This document shows, piece after piece, positions 35,051 to 43,934 of a DNA stretch of 64,000 bases (position 1 is the stretch's first letter; each line of letters begins with the position of its first letter). This DNA comes from Coleofasciculus sp. FACHB-T130 (GTDB lineage Bacteria > Cyanobacteriota > Cyanobacteriia > Cyanobacteriales > FACHB-T130): the NCBI RefSeq assembly GCF_014695375.1, contig NZ_JACJOG010000053.1, forward strand, positions 124,001 through 188,000. The letters are read 5' to 3'. Under the pieces are notes generated by a model. It worked only from the letters and a program-made list of their open reading frames with translations, was not told where the DNA came from and did not search any database. The position numbers and the translations under genes were made by a program.

Positions 35051-35761
35051 ATGAGTGCAGAACAAGATCCCGTTAAGGTGATGAAGCAGGAAGTCGGGAA
35101 AGCCGCCGCCGCCCGCGTCCAGTCGGGGATGATAGTGGGACTGGGCACCGGATCGACGACTGCTTATGCAATTGAATCTTTGGGCGATCGCTTGAAGTCC
35201 GGCGACCTCAAAGATATCAAAGGCATCCCTACCTCATTTCAGGCATCCGTGCTAGCTAAACAGTACGGAATTCCCTTAACCACCTTGGATGAAGCCGATC
35301 GGATTGATATTGCCATTGATGGAGCCGATGAAGTCGATCCTCAGCACAATTTGATTAAAGGGGGCGGTGCTGCCCACACCCAGGAAAAGATAGTAGATTG
35401 TTTGGCAGAGCAGTTTATTGTTGTGGTCGATAGTTCCAAGCTCGTTGACAAGCTGGGTTCCACCTTCCGCGTGCCAGTAGAGGTAATTCCGATGGCGATG
35501 ACACCCGTGATGCGGGCGATCGAAAAGCTAGGCGGGAAGCCAGAACTGCGGATGGGCGTCAAAAAAGCGGGTCCCGTTGTCACCGATCAAGGCAATCTGG
35601 TCATTGATGTAAAATTTGACACCCTCGATAATCCTGGAGAACTGGAAAAGACGCTCAATAATATCCCTGGCGTTTTGGAAAATGGTTTATTTGTGGGCGT
35701 CACAGATTTAGTTTTAGTGGGCGAAGTGGTAGATGGGAAGCCCATTGTGCGAGAAGCTTAA
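35051..35761 (+). CDS. rpiA: Ribose-5-phosphate isomerase A
   Basis: RpiA interconverts ribose-5-phosphate and ribulose-5-phosphate in the Calvin cycle and the pentose phosphate pathway. From ATG 35051 (with CAGGAGTT upstream) the 236 residues match the cyanobacterial form. They show the substrate loop [22 protein letters not shown], the catalytic [12 protein letters not shown] region, [13 protein letters not shown] and a late [15 protein letters not shown] block. An in-frame upstream start at 35024 is open but lacks an RBS. The product is cytoplasmic. The gene appears monocistronic. Confidence 0.96.
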   Translation: MSAEQDPVKVMKQEVGKAAAARVQSGMIVGLGTGSTTAYAIESLGDRLKSGDLKDIKGIPTSFQASVLAKQYGIPLTTLDEADRIDIAIDGADEVDPQHNLIKGGGAAHTQEKIVDCLAEQFIVVVDSSKLVDKLGSTFRVPVEVIPMAMTPVMRAIEKLGGKPELRMGVKKAGPVVTDQGNLVIDVKFDTLDNPGELEKTLNNIPGVLENGLFVGVTDLVLVGEVVDGKPIVREA

Positions 35762-35919
35762 TCTTCTTTTGCGATTCTCCGAGCAAAATTACTAATCTGC
35801 TCTCTACCTGGATTTTGTCTCTTTTCCCGTGCGAGACAAAATCCGACCCTATCCTGAGTTTCAGGCGTTTTTGGGTTTACGTTCAACTGTAGCGATCGCA
35901 CCAGCTTAAACTCGGATTT

Positions 35920-36453
35920 TTAACGATTTCTCCTAAGCACGGCTACCTGATAGTTGCGCTTGAGAATTTCCTGTCCTCCCCAACTGATATTGCAATTGCT
36001 AGCGACAATTTTTCCGGGATGAACGCCTTTATTGTGAGATGCCCGACAGATAAATAGATCTCGATCTGCTTCTATCCCACCCGCGATCGCACCTGCTGGC
36101 ACCCGTCCGTTCGATGCTTCTATCCAAACAATCCGAACGTTTCGCGGCGCGGTTAAAACTTCATAGAAAGGGGCGAGAATTTCCTCTCCTCCCCAACCAA
36201 AATTACAATTGTTGCCAACAACTTTTCCCGGATGCACGCCACCGTTATATTCGGCGCGACAGATGTACAAACGACGCCCCGATTCAGACCCACCAATCAC
36301 GGCATTGGGGGGGATGTCTCCATTCGATGCACCTACCCAATTTAAGGCTTCATAACCAGAGTTATTCTGAGCCAGGATCGCAGAACTCGATGCCAGCAGC
36401 AGGGTTGCTGGTAAAAAAGATAGCAAGGTAGCCCGAACAACGTTTGCAAGCAT
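35920..36453 (-). CDS. Secreted protein with two DM9 repeats (DUF3421-like)
   Basis: The 177-residue protein (ATG 36451-36453) has a signal peptide ending near SSAILAQ (residue 28). It then has two tandem DM9/DUF3421 units at about 38-98 and 106-170. Each reads WV/WI..SNG..P..A..GG.E....LYICRA...GVHPGKVV..NCN..WGG.E, with a final beta strand. DM9 domains in eukaryotes bind mannose-type sugars; in bacteria their role is unknown. The pair of Cys per repeat (ICRA and NCN) could form disulfides in the periplasm. The gene stands alone and is divergent from the aldo/keto reductase, with starts only about 70 bases apart. Confidence 0.85.
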   Translation of the reverse strand: MLANVVRATLLSFLPATLLLASSSAILAQNNSGYEALNWVGASNGDIPPNAVIGGSESGRRLYICRAEYNGGVHPGKVVGNNCNFGWGGEEILAPFYEVLTAPRNVRIVWIEASNGRVPAGAIAGGIEADRDLFICRASHNKGVHPGKIVASNCNISWGGQEILKRNYQVAVLRRNR

Positions 36454-36525
36454 AGTCAATTACCCTAAAAATAGTTGTGCTTAACTACAAGCACAATTCA
36501 GCAATTTTCTTATGTATTTAGAAAG

Positions 36526-37707
36526 ATGCAGTATCGGCGATTTGGGCGTACGGAATTACAAATGCCCGTGTTTTCTTGTGGGGGGATGCGCTATCAGTTT
36601 AAGTGGCAGGATGTCCCTGGATGGCGAGTTCCCCGCGATAATCAACGGAATGTAGAAGCAACGATTCGCCGAGCTTTTGAAGTCGGAATCAATCATATTG
36701 AAACTGCTCGTGGCTACGGCACCTCTGAGATGCAGTTAGGGCGAATTTTGCCGACTTTTCCCCGCGAAAAACTGATTGTCCAGACGAAAATCGGCCCTAA
36801 AGCGGACGCTAAAGAATTTCGCCAAGAATTTGAGAAGTCCCTAGCTTACTTAAAGCTAGATTACGTTGATTTGCTGTCGCTACACGGTGTCAATACCGAT
36901 GAGTTGCTGCACGACAGCATTAAACAGGGCGGCTGTCTGGAGGTAGCACGACAGCTACAAGATCGAGGCAAAGTTCGGTTTATTGGCTTCTCGACGCACG
37001 GGCCAAGTGATGTAATTGTGAAGGCGATTGAGACGAACCAGTTCGATTACGTTAACCTGCACTGGTACTACATCAATCAGTTCAACTGGCCTGCAATTGA
37101 GGCAGCTTCTCGGCACGATATGGGCGTTTTTATTATCAGCCCTTCCGAGAAAGGAGGAATGCTGTTTAAACCGCCGCAAAAACTGGTGGATTTGTGCCAT
37201 CCCCTCAGCCCAATCGTGTTTAACGATTTATTCTGCCTGAGTCATCCGCAGGTGCATACTCTGAGTGTGGGGGCGTCACGACCAGAGGATTTTGACGAAC
37301 ACCTGAAAACCCTGCCGCTGTTAGAGAAGGCAGAGTCGATTTTGTTGCCAATTCTTGATCGCTTGGAGCAAGAAGCGATCGCTACCTTAGGAGAAAACTG
37401 GGTAAAAACCTGGCACGTTGGTTTACCAAAGCCAGAAGCAACGCCGGGGGGACTGAATATCCAAGTGATTCTGTGGCTGAGAAATCTAGCGATCGCCTAC
37501 GATATGATCGAGTACGCTAAAATGCGCTACAACCTGCTGGGCAACGCCAGCCACTGGTTTCCTGGAGCCAAAGCGGATCGGGTTCGAGAACTAGACCTCC
37601 GCCAATGTCTTACCCATAGTCCCCACGCCGACGAAATTCCAGCATTGCTGGAAGAAACTGACCGACTGCTAGGCGGTCAAACCCTCAAACGCTTATCCCA
37701 AACCTAA
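36526..37707 (+). CDS. Aldo/keto reductase (COG1453-like)
   Basis: The 393-residue protein (ATG 36526) is an NADPH-type aldo/keto reductase. It opens YRRFGRTELQMPVFSCGGMRYQFKW. Catalytic residues are Tyr in ETARGYG, Lys in VQTKIGP and His in LLSLHGV; the usual Asp of the tetrad position appears as Glu (HIETARGYG). A C-terminal extension of about 100 residues (WLRNLAIAYDMIEYAKMRYNLL) is common to the larger, COG1453-like enzymes, but the Fe-S cysteines found in many of them are absent. The substrate is unknown. The protein is cytoplasmic with no adjacent partner gene. An upstream in-frame ATG (36475) is less likely. Confidence 0.85.
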   Translation: MQYRRFGRTELQMPVFSCGGMRYQFKWQDVPGWRVPRDNQRNVEATIRRAFEVGINHIETARGYGTSEMQLGRILPTFPREKLIVQTKIGPKADAKEFRQEFEKSLAYLKLDYVDLLSLHGVNTDELLHDSIKQGGCLEVARQLQDRGKVRFIGFSTHGPSDVIVKAIETNQFDYVNLHWYYINQFNWPAIEAASRHDMGVFIISPSEKGGMLFKPPQKLVDLCHPLSPIVFNDLFCLSHPQVHTLSVGASRPEDFDEHLKTLPLLEKAESILLPILDRLEQEAIATLGENWVKTWHVGLPKPEATPGGLNIQVILWLRNLAIAYDMIEYAKMRYNLLGNASHWFPGAKADRVRELDLRQCLTHSPHADEIPALLEETDRLLGGQTLKRLSQT

Positions 37708-37725
37708 AATGGTATGAGTTGGGGT

Positions 37726-37802
37726 AATGGCTAATCAAAGAGTGGCTAATCGAAAAGTGGCTCTTGAACAATCTTTCAATTAGCCATCAGCAATTAGCCA
37801 TT
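37726..37802. repeat. Nested inverted repeats of GGCTAAT type
   Basis: AATGGCTAAT (37726-37735) pairs with ATTAGCCATT (37793-37802). Inside, TGGCTAAT (37743-37750) pairs with ATTAGCCA (37779-37786). The region ends a few bases before the next start and may act as terminator of the aldo/keto reductase. It is heptamer-like repetitive DNA. Confidence 0.65.
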
Positions 37803-37813
37803 CATATTTAACA

Positions 37814-38992
37814 ATGCCGCGATCGCCCAATTATACTCAGCTATCTGAGACAGAAACTTACAGCGAAATTATTGATGTCCGCTCACCCAGCGAATTCGCT
37901 GAAGATCGGATACCCAGTGCCATTAACCTGCCCGTTCTGGATGACGAGGAACGCGCTAAAGTCGGAACGCTCTATAAACAAGTTTGTCCTTTCACTGCCC
38001 GTAAACTAGGAGCGACCTTAGTCGCTCAAAATATTTCCCGTCACCTCACCCATCACTTTGCCGAAAAAGACAAAGACTATCATCCCCTCGTGTACTGCTG
38101 GCGGGGAGGACAGCGTTCTAACAGTTTGGCAACCGTCTTGAGTCAAATTGGTTGGCAAGTGACTGTCCTCGAAGGTGGCTACAAAACCTATCGTTCCTTG
38201 GTACGCGAGCAACTGCAAGCCCTCCCGGAACGCTTTAACTTCCGGATATTATCTGGAATGACTGGCAGTGGTAAAACCCACATTTTGCGCCGTCTGGCTG
38301 AGTTTGGCATTCAGGTGCTGGATCTGGAAGGTTTGGCAAACCATCGCGGTTCTCTCCTGGGTGAAGAGTGGGAGAGTGGGAGTGGCGCTGAGGAGCAGTT
38401 TGTAGAGACAAGGGCGATCGCATCTGGAGCTGAGGGACAATTACCAAAAACCCATCCCCAACCTCAGCCATCCCAAAAACACTTTGAATCCCTGCTACTG
38501 CAACAGTTGCAAAGCCTCGATCCTAGCTTTCCCGTATGGGTGGAAGCGGAGAGTAATAAAATTGGGCGCATTTATGTGCCCCCATCTCTCTGGCAACAGA
38601 TGAAACAAGCGAGCTGTGTGGAAATTGAGATGCCTGTAGAAGCTAGAATTCAGTGGCTTTTGCAGGAATATCCTCACTTAATGGCCCACCCAGAGGTTTT
38701 GAAAGCGAAGCTGCACAGACTGAAATCCCGCTATGGCTGGGAGAAACTCCAAGAATGGTATCAGCTCATTGATGCTGGGCAGTGGGAAAGATTGGTAAGA
38801 GACTTGCTAGAGTGCCACTACGATCCGAGCTACAACCACGCTATCCGCCGCTGTTTTCCCAATTTAGAGCAGGTGGTTTCCCTGGCGGATTTATCGGATG
38901 CGAGTGTTGATGCTTTGGTCGAAATTTTAGATTTTCGAGTGGGTTCTACCGATGAACAACCAGAATCTATCCGTTGCTCAACCCCAGCCTAA
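37814..38992 (+). CDS. mnmH: tRNA 2-selenouridine synthase (MnmH/YbbB-like)
   Basis: MnmH exchanges sulfur for selenium at the wobble uridine of some tRNAs through a geranylated intermediate. The N-terminal rhodanese domain (residues 10-135) carries its active Cys in VYCWRGGQRS. The C-terminal P-loop domain has GMTGSGKT at about residue 155, and VWVEAESNKIG follows. Length is 392, slightly above the usual about 360. A stretch around residues 187-215 (after LGEEW, before PQPQPSQKHFESLL), rich in E, G, S and A, interrupts the normally conserved loop and looks inserted; its DNA includes a HIP1 site and GAGTGG repeats. No selD is nearby. Several cyanobacteria have this enzyme. Confidence 0.85.
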   Translation: MPRSPNYTQLSETETYSEIIDVRSPSEFAEDRIPSAINLPVLDDEERAKVGTLYKQVCPFTARKLGATLVAQNISRHLTHHFAEKDKDYHPLVYCWRGGQRSNSLATVLSQIGWQVTVLEGGYKTYRSLVREQLQALPERFNFRILSGMTGSGKTHILRRLAEFGIQVLDLEGLANHRGSLLGEEWESGSGAEEQFVETRAIASGAEGQLPKTHPQPQPSQKHFESLLLQQLQSLDPSFPVWVEAESNKIGRIYVPPSLWQQMKQASCVEIEMPVEARIQWLLQEYPHLMAHPEVLKAKLHRLKSRYGWEKLQEWYQLIDAGQWERLVRDLLECHYDPSYNHAIRRCFPNLEQVVSLADLSDASVDALVEILDFRVGSTDEQPESIRCSTPA

Positions 38993-39191
38993 TCATCCAA
39001 AATCCAAAGTCGAAAATCAAAATCGAAAATACGGAAGCCCCATTCGATGCTCTAAATTGTTCTGACATCGATGGGGCTGAGGACGCAGTTAGGAGGTATC
39101 TTGCAGTCCAACTTATCCGCAGAAATTTCCACAAGCCGAGACTCTTAATAAGTTTTTAAGAAACTATCCATCAGTTATTCGCCATTTGCCC

Positions 39192-40289
39192 TTAGCCTTT
39201 GTCTTTTTGAAGCTCTCTAAGGGCGGAAGTCGCTCTCTGAGAGCCTTCCTTCTGACCTTGACGCTGGTAAAGGTCGCGGGCTTGCTCAAAAGCTGCGATC
39301 GCTTCCGGTACCCTTTCTCGCTTTCTCAACGCCACTCCCAGATTGTAGTAAGCTTGGGCATTTTCCGGCGACATTTCTACCAGCCGCCGATACGCAACAA
39401 TTGCCATTAGGTAGTCCTGCTGCTTCAGCAAAATATCAGCGATCGCTGTCTGAGCTTCCACGAGATCGGGTTTGATCTTCACTGCCTGTTGATAAGCCTT
39501 TAAGGCATCATCCAGATTATTCCCGGTTTGCAAAATTTTGCCAATTTGGAGGCTAATCTGAGCATTGCGAGGCTCAATCTTGGCTGCCCGTTCTAAAGCC
39601 GCCATCCCAGCCGTGACGTTGCCTTGCTTCATGTAGGCGTCTCCCAAGTTCAACTGCACGCCGCTGTCATTTGGGGCGAGAGCAACAGCCTGTTGGAGTG
39701 CTTGAATCGCTTCTGCGGGACGCCCCTGCTTCAGGAAGGCGGAGCCGATAAATTCATAAGCTTGTAGATTTTTCGGATCGAGCTGGAGGGCAGTTTCATA
39801 GGCTTGCATTGCGCCTTGATAATCTTTTAGACGCTGTAATACCACCCCTAATCCTAGATAGGCATTCAGGTTCTTGTTGTCGATCTGGGCAGCACGCTGG
39901 TAGGCGGCTGCGGCACTGGCATTGTCTCCAAGATTCGCGAGAGCGTACCCCAATGCATACTGAAAATCAGCATTCTTCGGTTCCAGGGTGACAGCCTGTT
40001 GATAAGCTTTAGCGGCTTCTCGGTAGTTGCCCTGAACTGCTTGTAAATAGCCGATGGCGGAGAAAATACGGGCATTTTCGCGATCGAGATCCGCAGCTTG
40101 TTGATAAATTGTCAAGGCTCTGGCAATATCTCCCGTATCCACCAACTTACGCCCCTGCCGCAGCAGTTCGCTCACCTGCTGTTGGTTGCCTTGAGCTACC
40201 AGTGGAGCCGCTTGGACAACTGGCATTTTGATGGTAGCGATCGCTGGCACCAACAAGAGACTAGCTACTAATAAAGTCTGTTTTTGCAC
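39192..40289 (-). CDS. Periplasmic TPR repeat protein
   Basis: The 365-residue protein is read from a GTG at 40287-40289. A signal peptide (MQKQTLLVASLLLVPAIATIK...VQA) is followed by about nine TPR units (residues 38-350) of the canonical 34-residue type (AAAYQRAAQIDNKNLNAYLGLGVVLQRLKDYQGA), ending in a Q/K-rich helix. There is no other domain. It is likely a periplasmic or outer-membrane adaptor; the partner cannot be told from context. A spacer of about 580 bases lies upstream and mnmH converges on it across about 200 bases. Confidence 0.85.
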   Translation of the reverse strand: MQKQTLLVASLLLVPAIATIKMPVVQAAPLVAQGNQQQVSELLRQGRKLVDTGDIARALTIYQQAADLDRENARIFSAIGYLQAVQGNYREAAKAYQQAVTLEPKNADFQYALGYALANLGDNASAAAAYQRAAQIDNKNLNAYLGLGVVLQRLKDYQGAMQAYETALQLDPKNLQAYEFIGSAFLKQGRPAEAIQALQQAVALAPNDSGVQLNLGDAYMKQGNVTAGMAALERAAKIEPRNAQISLQIGKILQTGNNLDDALKAYQQAVKIKPDLVEAQTAIADILLKQQDYLMAIVAYRRLVEMSPENAQAYYNLGVALRKRERVPEAIAAFEQARDLYQRQGQKEGSQRATSALRELQKDKG

Positions 40290-40867
40290 GGTCGATTTAT
40301 CTTGAGTTTCTACAATGGCTCAGTGTTTCTATTCCGGAAGCATGAATCCAGAATGGCTAAACACAGCAGAGGGATGAGCTTTACCTCGTCTACACCCCAA
40401 ATTTGCCTAAAAAGAAATTTTGACGAGGACAGTTAATGATTGTAACAACAACTGATGTCGTTCACAAAGCTGTGTTAAGAGCGTATTTAGCAATTATCAC
40501 CGCTGAAGGCGTCTCGGCTAGTCGTGACCTGTGGTTTTTTTGGCTGGGGTTGGGGATATTATCGGCTGACGGAATGGCAGTTATATATCTGTAGTTTTTG
40601 AGCAGAACGGGGTGTGATAGCAGAGTGACCAGCCTGGCTTTTTATTGCTCATTACTGTCACGGAAACAGCCGTAAAGCTCTACTAATTTATTAATAATTG
40701 CGATCGCGCTTTTCACTTATATAGAACACATATTTCTATCGATAGATATCCTGATTATTCCTACTGATAGATATACCCAGAAAAATACCAGTATAAAGTA
40801 TAACTCAAGGGTGAAAGTTAGAAGAAAGTAGCTCTATAAAAAATAGAAACAGGAAGAGCGGTGAGCA
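40290..40867. other. Intergenic region with one small ORF
   Basis: About 580 bases contain the candidate small gene at 40436-40594. The remainder is A/T-rich, with inverted ATCGATAG/CTATCGAT-like sequence near 40738-40746 that may belong to the promoter of the downstream membrane-protein gene. No other structure is evident. Confidence 0.35.
40436..40594 (+). CDS. Possible 52-residue small membrane protein
   Basis: An ATG at 40436 preceded by GACGAGGAC (a fair Shine-Dalgarno) opens 52 codons to a TAG at 40592-40594. The second half is hydrophobic (DLWFFWLGLGILSADGMAVIYL), compatible with one membrane helix, and the first half is mixed (VVHKAVLRAYLAIITAEGVSAS). No family is recognised and the coding potential is uncertain. 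It reads in the same direction as the membrane-protein gene 270 bases downstream. Confidence 0.3.
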   Translation: MIVTTTDVVHKAVLRAYLAIITAEGVSASRDLWFFWLGLGILSADGMAVIYL

Positions 40868-41488
40868 ATGTCATACACAAATCGAGAAGACAGGGTTGTT
40901 ATTGAGCCAACTGCTGGCAATCAAATTGTTGAGTACCACGATCGTGTAAGGTGGGGTCCCATTTTTGCCGGTATTGTTACTGCTTTAGCTACTCAGTTAA
41001 TTCTGAGTGCTTTAGGAGCCGCAATTGGTGCTACTAATATTTCCGGTTCCGGCGCACCTAGAACCTATGCCGATGATGTTGGTAGAGCGGTCGGAATTTG
41101 GTCTATTATCTCTTTGTTTATTTCCCTTTTGGTGGGTAGTTGGGTAGCAGCCCGTGCCAGTGGTCCGATGAACCGGAATACAGCAATGTTAAATGGAGCC
41201 ATTCTTTGGGCTACAACTTTGGCATTGAGTTCCTGGTTGTTAGCAAGTGGAATCTCAGGCGCATTCGGTATTGTAGGTGCGAATGCTGGGGAAATCGTCA
41301 ATCAAGCGCAACAAGGTGCAGTGAACGTACCCAACGACGCGCCTAATGTAACGGCTCAACAAACTCGTGATATTGCGGGTGCCACAGCGAAGGCAGGTTG
41401 GTCGTTTACAATTGGTTCTCTGCTAGGTTTAGCAGCATCGCTGATTGGCTCATCTATGGGTGCCCGGACTCCTCGGCATCACACATAA
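40868..41488 (+). CDS. Small multi-pass membrane protein of cyanobacterial type
   Basis: The 206-residue protein has a hydrophilic N-terminus (MSYTNREDRVVIEP), then four hydrophobic helices at about 31-52, 75-95, 106-130 and 175-195. It carries the signature VRWGPIFAGIVTAL, found in a widespread bacterial membrane family related to YrzE, and small-residue packing motifs (GAAIGAT, SLLGLAASLIG) typical of helix bundles. No enzyme motif is present. The gene has GAAGAGCGG before the ATG and a clean terminator after the stop, so it is probably monocistronic. The function is unknown; a stress-linked role is often suggested for such proteins, but nothing here shows it. Confidence 0.75.
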   Translation: MSYTNREDRVVIEPTAGNQIVEYHDRVRWGPIFAGIVTALATQLILSALGAAIGATNISGSGAPRTYADDVGRAVGIWSIISLFISLLVGSWVAARASGPMNRNTAMLNGAILWATTLALSSWLLASGISGAFGIVGANAGEIVNQAQQGAVNVPNDAPNVTAQQTRDIAGATAKAGWSFTIGSLLGLAASLIGSSMGARTPRHHT

Positions 41489-41537
41489 GAATTAATGACT
41501 CAAAATCAAATTTGCAGGCTTATTTTAGCCACCAGTA

Positions 41538-41565
41538 AAAACACCTTTGAAAAGGTGTTTTTTTT
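41538..41565 (+). terminator. Rho-independent terminator after the membrane-protein gene
   Basis: AAAACACCTTT and AAAGGTGTTTT form an 11-base-pair stem with a two-base GA apex (41538-41561), and a T-tract follows to 41565. Mirror A-tracts mean it could also serve the convergent PEBP gene. Confidence 0.9.
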
Positions 41566-41592
41566 GTAGATTAATTGTGAACTGCCGCAAGA

Positions 41593-42051
41593 TTATCTCT
41601 GGCGACTGTAGCGTCCAATGAGTTCTGCTGCTGCCAGAATATGACCATTCATTGCCGCTTCTACCTTGTTTTTAGTGGCACCCGCTGCTAAGTCTAACAG
41701 TCGATCGAGTGCGTAGAGTTTGAAAAAGTACCGATGCGTACCACTAGGCGGGCAAGGGCCACCATAACCTAAATTGCCAAAATCATTTTTACCTTGGACG
41801 CCCCCCTCAGCGAGGTTTGCTTCGCTGGGAATGCCGCCAGGTAGATGGCGAATTTCAGGTGGGAGATCGTAGAGAACCCAATGGACAAAAATGTCTCCAG
41901 GCGCATCCGGATCGTCAACGATTAAAGCAAGGCTCTGAGTACCCTCTGGCGGGGAATTCCAGCTAAGAGAGGGGGAAATATTTGCGCCGTCGCAGGTGTA
42001 TTTAGACGGAATTACACTGTTTTCAGTAAAAGCCGTACTCTCAAGTTTCAT
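41593..42051 (-). CDS. YbhB/YbcL family phosphatidylethanolamine-binding-like protein
   Basis: The 152-residue protein is a bacterial PEBP / Raf-kinase-inhibitor-like protein. Signature segments are KYTCDGANISPSLSW, LALIVDDPDAPG, FVHWVLYDLP, and the binding-pocket block GGPCPPSGTHRYFFKLYALD. There is no signal peptide, so it is probably cytoplasmic. The molecular role of bacterial members is unsettled; small ligand or phosphoryl-group binding is the usual proposal. It converges on the membrane-protein gene across their shared terminator. Confidence 0.92.
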   Translation of the reverse strand: MKLESTAFTENSVIPSKYTCDGANISPSLSWNSPPEGTQSLALIVDDPDAPGDIFVHWVLYDLPPEIRHLPGGIPSEANLAEGGVQGKNDFGNLGYGGPCPPSGTHRYFFKLYALDRLLDLAAGATKNKVEAAMNGHILAAAELIGRYSRQR

Positions 42052-42449
42052 CGTCTTTAGTGTCAGAGATTGACGATTGATAGGGGTGATTGGCGAATCG
42101 TTCTTACTTGCAGAACTCTAAGCGCTTGGCGGTAGTCCTGCTAATGCCAGTAGATTAGCGTTTTGGCACAGGGTAATTCTTCAACCAATAGGCTTAGCCA
42201 CAGAAATATTCTGCGATTTACTGGTAGTCGATCACGATGGCTTTAGATGGTTTAGGGTAAAAGTTGTTCATATTCATCCATTCCATATAGAGATAGAACT
42301 AGAGGAGGATGCGATCGCATCCTCCTCTAAACTTTGCTCGCTCCACCCCAACCACTTCATCTGGCTTGTTCCACAACCATAGTGTGAGACGCGATCGCGT
42401 TCGCTCAATCAAAATAAATATAGATAAGACAATCGATTCAGCACAACGC
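42052..42449. other. Intergenic region upstream of the first carotenoid oxygenase
   Basis: About 400 bases separate the divergent PEBP gene and the oxygenase start. They include the perfect 30-base palindrome at 42300-42329 and another HIP1-bearing stretch (GACGCGATCGCGTTC) near 42388-42402. The upstream part of the longer open frame (42309-42449) is probably leader sequence, because it crosses the palindrome. Confidence 0.45.
42300..42329. repeat. Perfect 30-base palindrome centred on HIP1
   Basis: The sequence from TAGAGGAGGATGCGATC to its mirror is exactly self-complementary over 30 bases, with GCGATCGC at the centre. As RNA it would form a strong hairpin; as DNA it is a symmetric site. 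It lies 120 bases upstream of the oxygenase start. Similar but shorter palindromes with the same core occur at 32830-32847. Confidence 0.9.
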
Positions 42450-43847
42450 ATGACCACAACCGCAGTCAATCCCTATCTAGATGGCAACTTTGCGCCAGTA
42501 CGGGAAGAAATCGCACCCACCAACTTGAAAGTAATCGGCGAACTACCCCCCGATTTATCCGGGATGTTTGTGCGGAATGGCCCCAATCCTCAATTCCAAC
42601 CTATCGGCAACTATCACTGGTTTGATGGGGATGGAATGCTGCACGGAGTGCGAATAAATAACGGCAAAGCTCAATATCGCAACTGTTATATCCGGACGCG
42701 GGGATTTAATATTGAACGCGAAGCGGGTAAGGCGATTTGGACGGGTTTGATGGAACCGTCACGAGGTAACAATCCCTACAATTTCCCTAAAAATACCGCT
42801 AACACGGCTCTAGTGTGGCACGATGGGCGGCTGCTAGCGCTTTGGGAAGGAGGCGAACCTCACGCGATCGAAGTTCCCAGTTTAGAGACATCAGGTGCTT
42901 ACACGTATAATAGCAAGCTGGTTTCTGCCTTTACCGCTCATCCCAAGGTAGACGCTGAAACGGGGGAGATGATGTTTTTTGGCTACTCGTTTGCCCCACC
43001 GTACCTAAAATACAGCGTCGTTTCAGCGAAGGGTGAGCTGTTGCGAACCGTTCCCATCGACTTGCCGATGGGGGTGATGATGCACGATTTTGCCATCACC
43101 GAACACTACACAATCTTTATGGATCTGCCGCTAACTTTCAGCATGGCACGAATGCAGCAGGGTAAACCACCATTGATGTTTGAGCGCGATCGCCCTAGCC
43201 GTTTCGGCATTGTCCCCCGTCATGGCAATAACAGCAACATCCGCTGGTTTGAAAGTCCCCCCTGCTACGTCTTCCATACCCTCAATGCCTACGAGGAGGG
43301 AGATGAAGTGGTGCTTGTCGCTTGTCGGATGAGTTCCACCAGTGTTTTAACGACTGATATGACCCCCGGTGAAAATGAGGGAGATGCGGGTCGTTTGTAC
43401 CAATGGCGCTTTAACCTCAGCACGGGTACGGTAAAGGAGGAAATGCTGGACGATGCGCCATCAGATTTCCCCCGTCTGAACGAACAGCGAATGGGACGAC
43501 CGATGCGCTACGGTTATACCGCAAAGATGGCAAATAATCCGATGCCTTTGTTTGAAGGGGTCATCAAGTATGACTTTAAGAATGGTAAGTCCGAAACTCA
43601 CGAATTCGGACGGGGACGCTATGGTGGCGAAGCGGTATTTGTCCCTCGTCCCGATGCGGCTGCTGAGGATGACGGTTGGCTAATGACTTTTGTCCACGAT
43701 GATGAAGCAGACACTTCGGAACTGGTAGTCGTAAATGCCCAAGACGTGACATCTGAACCAGTAGCGCGTGTCCTCATCCCCCAGCGGGTGCCTTACGGTT
43801 TCCACGGTGCATGGGTTTCTGAGGAACAGTTAAGCGCTTCTGTCTAA
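42450..43847 (+). CDS. Carotenoid cleavage oxygenase (apocarotenoid type)
   Basis: The 465-residue protein from ATG 42450 (MTTTAVNPYLDGNFAPV) is a non-heme iron carotenoid oxygenase with a seven-bladed propeller. The four iron-binding His sit in TAHPK, MMHDF, FHTLNAYE and FHGAW, and the acidic second-shell residues are present. The N-terminal block GELPPDLSGMFVRNGPNPQF and HWFDGDGMLHGV is standard. Length is about that of cyanobacterial Diox/ACO enzymes that make apocarotenals or retinal. There is no signal peptide, so it is cytoplasmic or membrane-associated. An open frame extends upstream to 42309 but the internal ATG gives the family N-terminus. The bond it cuts cannot be told. Confidence 0.93.
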   Translation: MTTTAVNPYLDGNFAPVREEIAPTNLKVIGELPPDLSGMFVRNGPNPQFQPIGNYHWFDGDGMLHGVRINNGKAQYRNCYIRTRGFNIEREAGKAIWTGLMEPSRGNNPYNFPKNTANTALVWHDGRLLALWEGGEPHAIEVPSLETSGAYTYNSKLVSAFTAHPKVDAETGEMMFFGYSFAPPYLKYSVVSAKGELLRTVPIDLPMGVMMHDFAITEHYTIFMDLPLTFSMARMQQGKPPLMFERDRPSRFGIVPRHGNNSNIRWFESPPCYVFHTLNAYEEGDEVVLVACRMSSTSVLTTDMTPGENEGDAGRLYQWRFNLSTGTVKEEMLDDAPSDFPRLNEQRMGRPMRYGYTAKMANNPMPLFEGVIKYDFKNGKSETHEFGRGRYGGEAVFVPRPDAAAEDDGWLMTFVHDDEADTSELVVVNAQDVTSEPVARVLIPQRVPYGFHGAWVSEEQLSASV

Positions 43848-43934
43848 TTTGTGGTGAGATGCGATCGCATTCTTGAAATCGTCAAAGATGCGATCGCTAC
43901 AATTAACACAACCCTAAGCTCCAGGCACCGCAAT

